Shown: positions 1 to 7,094, counted from the stretch's first letter. The stretch is 17,155 bases of DNA from JBOGED01 sp050743625 (GCA_050743625.1 JBOGED010000027.1:1-17155), one strand, 5' to 3'. The notes: a model not told the origin generated them from the letters alone. Numbers and translations: made by a program.

Positions 1-1501
1 CGTCGAGGTCGTGAGGATCGGCCTCGGCGTCCACGCGCAGGCCGAGCGCCCGGCAGGTCTCGGTCGTGACCGGACCGATCGAGGCCACCCGCATGCGGGC
101 ATCCGGAGGCCCACCGAGCAGCTCCACGAAGTTCCGGACGGTCGAGGACGAGGCGAAGGCCAGCACGTCGATCTCCCCGGCGGCCAAACGCTCCGCAACA
201 GCCGGCGGCAGGGCCGAAACCCGCACGGTCCGGTACGCCTCGACCTCCACGGTCTCCCAGCCCGCCTCGGCCAACACCTGGGTCAGCGTCGGCGTCGCGA
301 TGTCGGCGCGGGGCAGCAGGACCCGCTTACCCCCCTTCGCCAACAGCGCCTCCGCCAGGCCCCGCGTCGTGTACCGCCGCGGCACCAGGTCGGCGCGCAA
401 CCCACGAGCGGCCAGCGCCTGGCCCGTGCCCGGTCCCACGACCGCCAACCGCGTCCCGGCGAACACACGCGCGTCCAACCGCAACCCATCCAGCTGCTCC
501 CACACCGCGTCGACGCCGTTCGCGGACGTGAACGCGACCCAGTCGTAGGCGCCGTCGGCGACCATCGCGAGCGCCTCACGCAGCCCGCCAGGATCTCGGG
601 TCGGCTCGATCGCGATGGTCGGCGCCTCGACCGGCTCGGCGCCCAACACCCGCAGCCGGTCCGACAGCTCGCTGGCCTGGTGGCGGGTACGTGGAACCAG
701 GACGGAGACACCATGCAACGGCCGGCGGTCGAACCAGCGCAGCTCCTCACGCAGCCCGACCACCTCACCGACGACCACGACCGCCGGCGGGCCGAACGAG
801 GCCTCGGCCACGCGGTCACCCACGTCGCCGAGCGTCGCGACAAGGGTCTCCTGCCGTGGCGTGGAGCCCCAGCGGATAAGGGCGACCGGGGTGGTGACCT
901 CCCGACCCGCAGCCACCAATGCCCGCGCGATCTCGGTGATGCGCCCCACGCCCATGAGCAGCACCAACGTCCCCGGGAACCGCGCGGCGGCCTCGTAGTC
1001 CACCTGGGACTCTGCCTTGGTTGGGTCCTCGTGGCCGGTGACGACCGCGAAACCGGTCGACAGACCCCGGTGTGTGACCGGGATCCCCGCGTAAGCCGCC
1101 ACCGCCACCGCCGACGTCACCGCGGGGACGACCTCGAAGGGCACGCCGGCCGCCGCGCAGGCGGCGGCCTCTTCGGAGCCCCTGCCCAGCACGAACGGGT
1201 CGCCGCCCTTCAACCGTACGACGGCGTCACCGGCCAACGCGCGCTCGACGAGCAACGCCGAAAGCTCGGGCTGCGCGAGCGCGTGGCGGTCGGGCAGCTT
1301 CCCGACGTAGACCCGCTCACAGCCGTCAGGGCAAAGGCTCAGGACCTCCGGAGGGGACAACCGGTCGTATGCGACGAATGTCGCGGTCTGGAGCAACCGA
1401 GCCGCCCGGAGCCCGAGCAGGCCGGGATCACCTGGACCACCACCGACGAGGTGGACAGTCCCACGCCGTGCCGGCGGCCCCCCGAACGGGAACGCCGTCA
1501 A
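1..1501 (-). CDS. cobA-hemD: Fused uroporphyrinogen-III C-methyltransferase / uroporphyrinogen-III synthase (CobA-HemD), 3' end cut by window
   Basis: The gene is read on the minus strand from TTG at 1501-1499 and is open to the left edge, giving about 500 residues. Residues 15-255 are a SUMT domain: the N-terminal VGGGPGDPGLL loop, the LKGGDPFVLGRG motif near residues 97-108, and PVTHRG near 141-146. From about residue 262 a HemD domain follows, with FTSANGV and FASSSTVRNF blocks and an ending near HDLD, so only a few residues are missing. By family, HemD closes hydroxymethylbilane to uroporphyrinogen III, and SUMT methylates that at C2 and C7 to precorrin-2, the branch to siroheme and cobalamin. 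Such fusions are common in actinobacteria. The TTG overlaps the hemC stop (TTGA). No in-frame ATG or GTG lies between that TTG and the first conserved motif, so I accept the TTG. The family call is strong; the start is less certain. Confidence 0.93.
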   Translation of the reverse strand, partial: MTAFPFGGPPARRGTVHLVGGGPGDPGLLGLRAARLLQTATFVAYDRLSPPEVLSLCPDGCERVYVGKLPDRHALAQPELSALLVERALAGDAVVRLKGGDPFVLGRGSEEAAACAAAGVPFEVVPAVTSAVAVAAYAGIPVTHRGLSTGFAVVTGHEDPTKAESQVDYEAAARFPGTLVLLMGVGRITEIARALVAAGREVTTPVALIRWGSTPRQETLVATLGDVGDRVAEASFGPPAVVVVGEVVGLREELRWFDRRPLHGVSVLVPRTRHQASELSDRLRVLGAEPVEAPTIAIEPTRDPGGLREALAMVADGAYDWVAFTSANGVDAVWEQLDGLRLDARVFAGTRLAVVGPGTGQALAARGLRADLVPRRYTTRGLAEALLAKGGKRVLLPRADIATPTLTQVLAEAGWETVEVEAYRTVRVSALPPAVAERLAAGEIDVLAFASSSTVRNFVELLGGPPDARMRVASIGPVTTETCRALGLRVDAEADPHDLD

Positions 1502-2475
1502 TGGGCCGCGTGATCCCGCTGGGCCCGCAGCTCCCCGATCATCTCCAGCATCGCCGCGCCGCCCGCGGCGTCGATGTCCTCGGCCAGCGCGATACCCAGC
1601 TGCTCAGGGTCGCCGATCGGGCCGCGAAGGCTCCGGCGGATCACCTTACGCGTCACCGGGCAGGCGAGCATGCCCACCAGCTCGATCTGGGCAGGGGAGA
1701 CGAGACGGCCGAGCGCTCCCACTGGCGCGAGGCAGCCACCGCCCAGCCGCTGCAGGTAGGCCCGCTCGGCGCGGACGGCATGGTGGGTCGCGAGGTCGTC
1801 GACGCACTTGCACAGCGCGAGGACGCGAGCGTCCTCCGCGCGGCACTCGACGGCCAGCGCTCCCTGCGCGGGGGCGGGAAGGCACTCACCGGGCTCGAGC
1901 GGCATCGCGGCCAGCGGCAAACCGAGCGGGCCCACGCCGCCCAGCTCCTCCGGCACGTACAGGCGCCGCAACCCGGCGAGCGCGACGACGACCGCGTCGA
2001 ACTCACCCTCGGCGACCTTCCGCAGGCGAGTGTCGAGGTTCCCACGCAAGGGCAACACCTGCAGTGACGGGCGCGAGCGGAGCAGCTCGAGCCGTCGCCG
2101 CTCCGACGACGTGCCGACGGTGGCGGTCGGCGCGAGGGTCGACAGCCGCTCACCGCCACGGGTGATCAGCACGTCCCGTGGGTCCTCACGCGGGGGAACG
2201 GCACCGATGGCGATGCCTGGCGCCGCTTGCGTAGGAAGGTCCTTGTAGGAGTGGACGGCGATGTCGCAGTAGCCGTCCAGCAGCGCCTCGCGTAGCGCGT
2301 CGACGAACAGGCCCTTCGTCTCGAACGCGCCGACTGGCCGCAGGGGATGCGCGTCACCGGTCGTCGCCATCGGGACGAGCTCGAAGTCCTCGCCGGTGCG
2401 CTGTGAGATGAGCTGGCCGGTTTGGAAGGCCTGCGCTCGCGCGAGGGCGGAGCGGCGGGTAGCGATCCGGATCAT
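1498..2475 (-). CDS. hemC: Porphobilinogen deaminase (hydroxymethylbilane synthase)
   Basis: This 325-residue protein is close to the usual family length. It polymerises four porphobilinogens into hydroxymethylbilane in the cytoplasm. The N-terminus IRIATRRSALARAQA is typical. HSYKDLPT near residues 75-82 carries the catalytic aspartate (Asp79, equivalent to Asp84 of the E. coli enzyme). The GTSSERRR and LRGNLDTRLRK basic stretches line the chain-binding cleft, and GGGCLAPVGA contains Cys248, the expected dipyrromethane cofactor attachment site. The ATG at 2475 overlaps the hemA stop (ATGA), and the stop overlaps the TTG of cobA-hemD, so the gene sits in a tightly coupled hemA-hemC-cobA/hemD string. 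All key residues I can check are present and there is no sign of damage. Confidence 0.96.
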   Translation of the reverse strand: MIRIATRRSALARAQAFQTGQLISQRTGEDFELVPMATTGDAHPLRPVGAFETKGLFVDALREALLDGYCDIAVHSYKDLPTQAAPGIAIGAVPPREDPRDVLITRGGERLSTLAPTATVGTSSERRRLELLRSRPSLQVLPLRGNLDTRLRKVAEGEFDAVVVALAGLRRLYVPEELGGVGPLGLPLAAMPLEPGECLPAPAQGALAVECRAEDARVLALCKCVDDLATHHAVRAERAYLQRLGGGCLAPVGALGRLVSPAQIELVGMLACPVTRKVIRRSLRGPIGDPEQLGIALAEDIDAAGGAAMLEMIGELRAQRDHAAH

Positions 2476-3728
2476 TCGGGCAGGTCGAACAGCTCGCGGA
2501 GCGCGGCGGCGTACAGATCAGCGCCGCGCACGTCGGCCAAGGCCTTGAGCCGGACAGTCGGAGCGTGCAGGAGCGTGTTCACGATCCCCTTCGTCAAGGC
2601 CTCGAGTGCTTGTGCTTGCCGCTCGTCGAGTTCGCCGAGCTTTGCGCGGTACCGCTCCCGCTCGGAAAGCCGCACCGCCTCGGCGCGCTCGCGAAGCGCC
2701 GCAATTGTAGGCTCGACGCGGACCGCTCGCGTCCACGCCACGAACCTGCGGGTCTCCTCTTCGACGATCGCGCGGGCCTGCGCGACCTCGACCCCGGCCG
2801 GGCCACCTCGGGTGAGCCGGTCGATGTCGTCGATGTCGAGCACCGTCACGCCTTCGACGGCGCCCGCGGCGGGGTCGACGTCACGAGGCATGGCGAGGTC
2901 GAGGAGCACGAGCGGCCGCTCGGCGCGGCGCTCCATCACGGATGCCACGACCTCCGCCTCGACCAACGGTGTGGATGAGCCGGTCGATGCGATGACCAGG
3001 TCGGCCGCGCGGAGCCCGTCGTCCAAGCGCCCGAGCCGCAGGACCTCACCGCCTACGCGCTGGGCGAGGCGCTCCGCCTTGTCGGGTGTGCGGTTCGCGA
3101 TCAGGACGCGGCTGGCGCGCCCCGCGACGCGGGCCGCCCCCATGCCGCCCATCTTGCCGGCGCCGAGGAGCAGGACGGTCCGGCCCTCCAACCCACCGAG
3201 CACGCGGGTCGCGAGATCGAGCCCGACGTCGACCATCGACGCCCCACCCGAGGCGATGCCGGTCTCGGTCCGGGCGCGCTTGCCGACGCGAAGAGCCTGG
3301 CGGAACAGCGCTTGCAGGATGCGGCCGCAGCTGCCTTCGCCCTCGGCCGCCTTCAACGCCTCGCGGACTTGGAGGTGAACCTGCCGCTCGCCGACGACCA
3401 TCGAGTCGAGCCCGCTCGCCACCGCGAACAGGTGGGCCGCGGCGGCCTCGTCGTAGTAGTCGTAGGCCAGGTCGGCAAAGTCCTCCGGCGCGAGCCCCCC
3501 CCACTCGGAGAAGAAGTTCCGCAGGTCCCCCATGCCGCCGTGAAACCGCGAGACGCTCGCGTAGACCTCGACACGGTTACAGGTCGAGAGCACGACCGCC
3601 TCGGTGACGTGGTCTCGCCTCAGCAGCGAGGCGAGGGCCTTCCCGAGGCGCTCCGCGGGTACGGCTACCCGTTCGAGGAGACCGACCGGCGCGGTCTTGT
3701 GGCTCAGGCCAAGGACGAGGACGGACAC
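2472..3728 (-). CDS. hemA: Glutamyl-tRNA reductase
   Basis: The product has 418 residues. It reduces glutamyl-tRNA(Glu) to glutamate-1-semialdehyde with NADPH, the committed step of C5-pathway tetrapyrrole synthesis. The signature GLSHKTAPV is at residues 7-15. The catalytic cysteine is Cys50 in STCNRVEVY, SGLDSMVVGE lies at 105-114, and the NADPH-binding LLLGAGKMG is at 187-195. The C-terminal helical dimerisation region follows. The GTG start at 3728 has no Shine-Dalgarno, but a TAGGGT element ends six bases upstream, which suggests a leaderless transcript from its own promoter in the 67-base gap after the precorrin-2 dehydrogenase gene. The gene overlaps hemC by four bases. A C-terminal heme-sensitive degron cannot be judged from sequence alone. 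Confidence 0.96.
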   Translation of the reverse strand: MSVLVLGLSHKTAPVGLLERVAVPAERLGKALASLLRRDHVTEAVVLSTCNRVEVYASVSRFHGGMGDLRNFFSEWGGLAPEDFADLAYDYYDEAAAAHLFAVASGLDSMVVGERQVHLQVREALKAAEGEGSCGRILQALFRQALRVGKRARTETGIASGGASMVDVGLDLATRVLGGLEGRTVLLLGAGKMGGMGAARVAGRASRVLIANRTPDKAERLAQRVGGEVLRLGRLDDGLRAADLVIASTGSSTPLVEAEVVASVMERRAERPLVLLDLAMPRDVDPAAGAVEGVTVLDIDDIDRLTRGGPAGVEVAQARAIVEEETRRFVAWTRAVRVEPTIAALRERAEAVRLSERERYRAKLGELDERQAQALEALTKGIVNTLLHAPTVRLKALADVRGADLYAAALRELFDLPE

Positions 3729-3734
3729 ACGGGA

Positions 3735-3764
3735 ACCCTAGCGTTGCGGGTCGGCACTCACGAA
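3735..3764 (-). promoter_or_regulatory. Candidate leaderless promoter of hemA
   Basis: TAGGGT (3740-3735, minus) lies six bases from the GTG start of hemA, which would place transcription initiation at or next to the start codon. The -35 match is weak: TTCGTG at 3764-3759 with an 18-base spacer. There is no purine-rich ribosome site in front of the GTG. Confidence 0.4.
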
Positions 3765-3767
3765 TGG

Positions 3768-3803
3768 TTGATACTCATACTCAGGATATTGATACTCAGG
3801 ATA
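3768..3803. repeat. Short direct repeats upstream of hemA
   Basis: Two adjacent 15-base units, 3778-3792 and 3793-3807, share a perfect TACTCAGGATA core (13 of 15 bases identical). The sequence TTGATACTCA also occurs twice, at 3768-3777 and 3789-3798. The patch is AT-rich for this window, lies just upstream of the hemA -35 region, and runs through the stop codon of the precorrin-2 dehydrogenase gene. It could be a regulator binding site. It does not resemble the Rex operator. Confidence 0.5.
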
Positions 3804-4428
3804 ACGATTGCTCTCCAGAGACTCCGAGCGCCGCGAGGGCAGCGTGCCGGTCGGCGTTGGGACGCCCATCGGTAAGCAGCGCGTCGAGCGCCGCATGCCA
3901 CCTACGACGCCGCTCGGCGTGGTCGATTCCCTTCAACGCCGCCGTTACCCCCTCTGATGCTCGCAACTCCCCGAGCAGCGTAGCCAGCTCTCCCCATTCC
4001 CGCCCGTACTCGTCCTCCAACCGCTCACGAACCCGGCGCGCGAGCGCCGGAGCATGACCGCTGGTGGAAACGGCGAGCAGTAGCGGGCCGCGCCGGACGG
4101 CGGCGGGAAATGCGGCGGTGCCATGGCCATCCGTGCGCACGCAAAAGATGTGCCGGGCCGCGGCATCCCGCGCGACCCGATCGTTCACGCCGACGGTACC
4201 GGTCGCCGCGATGGCGAGGATCGCCCCGTCGAGATCGCCCGGCTGGTACGCGCGCGGGTGCCAGGTCAGCCTGGCGGCCCGGAGCGCGGGGCTCGCCTCG
4301 GGCGCCACGACTACGAGGTCGGCGCCAGCGTCGAGGAGCGGCAGCGCCTTCGCCGCCGCCACCGGGCCCGCGCCCGCGCAGACGACCCGCTCCCCCGCGA
4401 GGTCGACGACCAACGGCGTGAAGCTCAA
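3796..4428 (-). CDS. Precorrin-2 dehydrogenase (siroheme synthase N-terminal type, possibly also sirohydrochlorin ferrochelatase)
   Basis: The 210-residue protein matches the CysG N-terminal/Met8p family, which oxidises precorrin-2 to sirohydrochlorin with NAD+ and in some members inserts iron. The Rossmann loop AGAGPVAAAKA is at residues 18-28. IFCVRTDGHGTAAFPA at 94-109 aligns with the CysG block around Asp104, and the aspartate is kept here as Asp100. AVSTSGHAPALARRVRERLE follows and aligns with the conserved serine-rich loop. The CysG ATDDD segment reads ATGTV here, so the NAD-contact loop differs. The TTG start overlaps the rex stop (TTGA), the same coupling as hemC to cobA-hemD. With the SUMT domain at the end of the cluster, it completes the route from uroporphyrinogen III to sirohydrochlorin. 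Confidence 0.87.
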   Translation of the reverse strand: MSFTPLVVDLAGERVVCAGAGPVAAAKALPLLDAGADLVVVAPEASPALRAARLTWHPRAYQPGDLDGAILAIAATGTVGVNDRVARDAAARHIFCVRTDGHGTAAFPAAVRRGPLLLAVSTSGHAPALARRVRERLEDEYGREWGELATLLGELRASEGVTAALKGIDHAERRRRWHAALDALLTDGRPNADRHAALAALGVSGEQSLS

Positions 4429-5114
4429 CCGCCCTCCACCTGCTGGAGGCGTTGGCGCGCCGTGCCGTGGCGGACCGACTCCTCGGCGACCTTGCGCTGC
4501 TCGTAGAACGAGAGGATCTGCAGCTCGATCGAAAGGTCCACCTTGCGGAGGCTGACACCGGGGGGGACCTGGAGCACGACCGGCGCAAAGTTCATGATCG
4601 ACGTGATCCCCGCGGAGCAGAGGCGGTCGCAGGCCTCTTGCGCGACGGCCGCCGGCACGGCGAGGATCGCGATGGAGACCTCTTCCTCCTTCACGATGCG
4701 CTCGACCTCGTCAATGTGCGTGACCGTGACGCCGCCGAACACCTGGCCGACCTTGCTCGGGTCCGCGTCGAGCAGCGAGGCGATCCGGAAGCCTCGCTCG
4801 GCGAACCCGCTGTAGTTCGCGAGCGCCTTCCCCAGGTGGCCGATGCCGACGATCACCACCGACCAGTCCTGGGTCAACCCCAGCTCACGGCTGATCTGGT
4901 GGATGAGGTACTCGACGTCGTAGCCGACGCCCCGGGTGCCGTACGAGCCAAGGTAGGACAGGTCTTTCCGGATCTTCGCCGAGTTCACGCCCGAGGCGGC
5001 GGCGAGCGTCTCGCTCGACACCGTGTGGGTGTCACGCTCCGCCATATCCACCAAGGCACGGAGGTACAGCGGCAGCCGGCCGATGCTGGCCTCAGGAATC
5101 GCACGGGGCGTCAC
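4425..5114 (-). CDS. rex: Redox-sensing transcriptional repressor Rex
   Basis: Rex is a dimeric repressor that leaves DNA when NADH rises. IPEASIGRLPLYLRAL followed by SSETLAAASGVNSAKIRKDL and SYLGSYGTRGVGY form the N-terminal winged helix. VVIVGIGHLGKALANY is the Rossmann loop for NAD(H). The C-terminal helix SFYEQRKVAEE is the swapped dimer helix. I choose the GTG at 5114 because GGAG lies five bases upstream and the product begins MTPRAIPEASIG (229 residues). A TTG at 5141 would add nine residues but has no good ribosome site. The gene overlaps the downstream precorrin-2 dehydrogenase (TTGA) and stands upstream of hemA, the rex-hem order known from actinobacteria such as Streptomyces, where Rex controls heme genes. 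Confidence 0.95.
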   Translation of the reverse strand: MTPRAIPEASIGRLPLYLRALVDMAERDTHTVSSETLAAASGVNSAKIRKDLSYLGSYGTRGVGYDVEYLIHQISRELGLTQDWSVVIVGIGHLGKALANYSGFAERGFRIASLLDADPSKVGQVFGGVTVTHIDEVERIVKEEEVSIAILAVPAAVAQEACDRLCSAGITSIMNFAPVVLQVPPGVSLRKVDLSIELQILSFYEQRKVAEESVRHGTARQRLQQVEGG

Positions 5115-5148
5115 GGAGTCTCCGATCGCCGTACTCGACAACGCCGTC

Positions 5149-5185
5149 GTTCACAATGGTACGTGCGTGAGGAGGGGGCGCTCAA
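5149..5185 (-). promoter_or_regulatory. Promoter of rex with a Rex-operator-like half site
   Basis: On the minus strand, TTGAGC (5185-5180) and TACCAT (5161-5156) are separated by 18 bases, a reasonable housekeeping promoter. TTGTGAAC (5156-5149) overlaps the end of the -10 element and equals one half of the known Rex operator TTGTGAANNNNNNTTCACAA. The second half is not preserved at the right spacing. Autoregulation by Rex is therefore plausible but unproven. Confidence 0.45.
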
Positions 5186-5205
5186 AACGCCCACAAACTG
5201 ATTTC

Positions 5206-5469
5206 TCAACGTGCCACGCGGCGTGCGGCGCGAAGCTTTGCCCGTAACGCCCGGGGATCGACCTGAAACTCCGCGATCTCGACGCCGTCGACCGCGACGA
5301 CTGGCACCCGTACCGTGTAACGCTCGGTGATGGAGGGGTCGGCGTCGATATCCACCAGCTCGACGTCAGCCGCCCATCCCGCGACGCGGGTCACCACCGC
5401 CTCCGCCTGGCGGCACAACCCACACTGTTGCCGCGTATACACCGTGACGACTGGCCGGCGGTGTCTCAT
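5206..5469 (-). CDS. Glutaredoxin-like thiol-disulfide protein (DUF836 type)
   Basis: This is a single thioredoxin-fold domain of 87 residues. The strand VVTVYTRQQ leads into the CGLC redox motif (Cys16, Cys19), and TVRVPVV supplies the cis-proline loop near residues 52-58. The length and motifs fit the short glutaredoxin-like family, whose substrates are generally unknown. The ATG overlaps the stop of the upstream membrane-protein gene (ATGA), and rex starts about 90 bases downstream with its own promoter. Thiol-redox proteins next to rex and hem genes fit a redox-homeostasis neighbourhood; that link is inference. It is not a long thioredoxin, because there is no WCGPC motif. Confidence 0.85.
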   Translation of the reverse strand: MRHRRPVVTVYTRQQCGLCRQAEAVVTRVAGWAADVELVDIDADPSITERYTVRVPVVAVDGVEIAEFQVDPRALRAKLRAARRVAR

Positions 5470-6122
5470 GTCGATCTCGGCTTCGCTCTCGCCGTTGCGA
5501 GGAACCCGCCGTACATGACCGCGACGCCCAAGGTGAGCAGGACCGAAAAGGCCTGCCCTTGGCCACTGCTCACGAAGGAGGACGCCGCCGCCACCAGGCA
5601 GACGCCCAGCGCGATCAGCCCGACAGTCGGGCGCCGTAACCGGACCGCCGACAAGAGCGAGCCGACGACGACGACGAGGAAGGTCGCGTTGAACGGCCCG
5701 ACGAGCGCGTAGGCCATCTGCCCGCCGATCGCCTCGCGGCCCAACGGGATGGCGCCGGCCTGGTTCGCTTGCGCGAGCGCGTCCGGGGCCACCCCGGCCA
5801 TCACGGTGAACAGCACCGCCCAAGCCGCGCAGACTCCCGCTACGGTCCACCACAGCGCCGACCGTTTCGGGTCGGAGAGCAGCAGCTGACCGGTGGCCAA
5901 GAGCGGCACGTTCAACAGCGCGCCCGCGATCCAGTACAGCCGGAACACCGCCGGCGACCACCCCGTCCCTATCCCTATCCCTACCGCGACCGCCGCGAGC
6001 GCGAACAGCGCGAGCGACATGGCCCACGCAAGCGCGTGCGGCCGGCGCCTCGCCTTGTACTGGAGCGCCAGCTGACCAGCGAACACGGCGGCCACCAGGG
6101 CAGCAACGAGTGGAAACGCCAC
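5466..6122 (-). CDS. Multi-pass membrane protein of unknown function
   Basis: I do not recognise a named family. With the GTG at 6122 the product has 218 residues and about six or seven hydrophobic helices: residues 2-20, 32-52, 62-80, 89-108, 134-155, 163-180 and 188-206. A short basic loop after helix 1 (YKARRRP) suggests orientation by the positive-inside rule. Segments such as FRLYWIAGALLNVPLLATGQ and GPFNATFLVVVVGSLLSA look like conserved helices of an actinobacterial integral membrane protein. The frame stays open upstream to 6398, but the extra sequence is antisense to the neighbouring isomerase gene and lacks membrane character. TAGGCT lies seven bases before the GTG and no ribosome site is visible, so the message may be leaderless. 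It overlaps the glutaredoxin gene by four bases. Confidence 0.72.
   Translation of the reverse strand: MAFPLVAALVAAVFAGQLALQYKARRRPHALAWAMSLALFALAAVAVGIGIGTGWSPAVFRLYWIAGALLNVPLLATGQLLLSDPKRSALWWTVAGVCAAWAVLFTVMAGVAPDALAQANQAGAIPLGREAIGGQMAYALVGPFNATFLVVVVGSLLSAVRLRRPTVGLIALGVCLVAAASSFVSSGQGQAFSVLLTLGVAVMYGGFLATARAKPRST
5961..5981 (-). repeat. Telomere-like G-tract repeat with G-quadruplex potential
   Basis: The plus strand shows CCCC, then CCC three times, with linkers GT, TAT and TAT. On the coding (minus) strand this reads GGG-ATA-GGG-ATA-GGG-AC-GGGG, a textbook four-tract G-quadruplex pattern, inside the second helix of the membrane protein, where it encodes alternating glycines (GIGIGTG). 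Confidence 0.55.
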
Positions 6123-6129
6123 GGCGGCA

Positions 6130-6209
6130 AGCCTAGCGTGCCGATCCGTGCTGGATCCCGGCGGTGTCCAGATCCCTGGATCCAGCACACAACGCGCGCT
6201 GGGTACGCT
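6130..6209. promoter_or_regulatory. Divergent leaderless promoter pair around a perfect inverted repeat
   Basis: TAGGCT (6135-6130, minus) is seven bases from the GTG of the membrane-protein gene. TACGCT (6204-6209, plus) is seven bases from the ATG of the isomerase gene. Between them lies a perfect 11-base inverted repeat, GTGCTGGATCC at 6148-6158 and GGATCCAGCAC at 6178-6188, with a 19-base spacer. The repeat arms occupy the two -35 regions (6153-6158 and 6181-6186), neither of which resembles TTGACA. The centre of the repeat (6168) nearly coincides with the midpoint of the two -10 boxes. This suggests a shared regulator. Confidence 0.55.
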
Positions 6210-6216
6210 GGGGGCC

Positions 6217-7011
6217 ATGAACCGTCTTCTCGCCGCAACGGGCCCGCTGCTCCTCAGCCCGCTCGACTGGGTGATGGACGCCATCGCCGAGGCAGGTTTC
6301 AGCGGGGTGGAGGTGCTGCTCGCCCACAACCCCGAGACCCGCGACCCCGACCGGATCCTGGAGTGCGCGAAGGAGTCAGGGTTGGAGGTCCCGGTCATTC
6401 ATGGGCCCTACATGCTGTTGCTCCGCAACGTCTTTGGGGCCGAGTACGTGGAGAAGAGCCGCCGGTCGCTGGAGGTCGCCGCCGAGATCGGCGCCGAGGT
6501 GATGGTCGCGCACGCCCCATTCCGCTGGGAGCGGCACGCCCGCGACTGGGCTCATGCGGAGGCCGACGCGGAGGCCGCCGAGGTCGGCACGACATTCGCG
6601 ATGGAGAACCTGTTCCCGGTCCGGAACATGAGCTTCTCGTGCGTCGTCACACCTGAGCAGCTCAGCCCGTTCTCGCACATCGTGTTCGACACGAGCCACT
6701 TCGGAGTCGCCGGTATCGACCTGTTCGAGGCGTGGGAGGCCCTCCACGAGAAGGTCGTCCACCTGCACGTCTCCGACAACTTCGGCAACGGCAAGGACAG
6801 CCACGCCCCCATCGGCACCGGCATCTTGTCCCTCGAGAAGTTCCTCGCCCACGTCGGCGCGTCAGGCTGGAACGGGACCTGTACGTTGGAGCTGGACTGC
6901 CGCTCCTACCTCGACAGCCGCGAGTCGCTCGTGTCGTTCCTGGGCGAAGAGCGCGTCAAGGCCGAGCAGCTCCTGGCCGGCGAGATCGAGCCCAGACCGG
7001 CGAGGCCATGA
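6217..7011 (+). CDS. Sugar phosphate isomerase/epimerase family TIM-barrel protein
   Basis: The protein has 264 residues and the AP-endonuclease-2/xylose-isomerase-like barrel fold. Likely metal ligands are Glu130 in FAMENLF, Asp158 and His161 in FDTSHFG, His182 or His184 in VVHLHVSDN, and Glu225 in CTLELD. The PVIHGPYM and MVAHAPF strands carry further conserved histidines. Members isomerise or epimerise sugars, or cleave abasic DNA. The short barrel and the HVSDN motif favour a sugar-type enzyme, but no substrate can be assigned. The start is ATG at 6217, where conservation begins; TACGCT seven bases upstream suggests a leaderless message, although the GGGGG before the ATG could also help ribosome binding. 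The stop overlaps the ATG of a 28-residue gene (ATGA). Confidence 0.85.
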   Translation: MNRLLAATGPLLLSPLDWVMDAIAEAGFSGVEVLLAHNPETRDPDRILECAKESGLEVPVIHGPYMLLLRNVFGAEYVEKSRRSLEVAAEIGAEVMVAHAPFRWERHARDWAHAEADAEAAEVGTTFAMENLFPVRNMSFSCVVTPEQLSPFSHIVFDTSHFGVAGIDLFEAWEALHEKVVHLHVSDNFGNGKDSHAPIGTGILSLEKFLAHVGASGWNGTCTLELDCRSYLDSRESLVSFLGEERVKAEQLLAGEIEPRPARP

Positions 7012-7094
7012 GGCCCGCCACGACCGTCGCGATCGCCCTGCTGATGCTCGTCATCGTCGGCGCGCTCATCGTCCAGCTGCTGGCCGCGAGGTGA
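7008..7094 (+). CDS. 28-residue single-helix membrane microprotein
   Basis: The ATG at 7008 overlaps the stop of the preceding isomerase gene (ATGA). The frame encodes MRPATT, then about 18 strongly hydrophobic residues (VAIALLMLVIVGALIVQL), then LAAR and a stop. That is one transmembrane helix with one basic residue at each end and nothing else. Codons are rich in G/C at third positions, as in neighbouring genes, which supports real coding. I know of no function. Coupling suggests it is made together with the isomerase-like enzyme. Confidence 0.6.
   Translation: MRPATTVAIALLMLVIVGALIVQLLAAR

Noticed and set aside
11..1513. 500-residue plus-strand open frame
   Set aside because: It is the antisense shadow of cobA-hemD. 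Its translation is Arg/Gly/Pro-rich with no motif, whereas the minus frame shows complete SUMT and HemD motifs.
5170..5200. GGGCG/CGCCC hairpin after the glutaredoxin gene as a terminator
   Set aside because: The stem is only five base pairs with no T run, and it overlaps the -35 box of the rex promoter.
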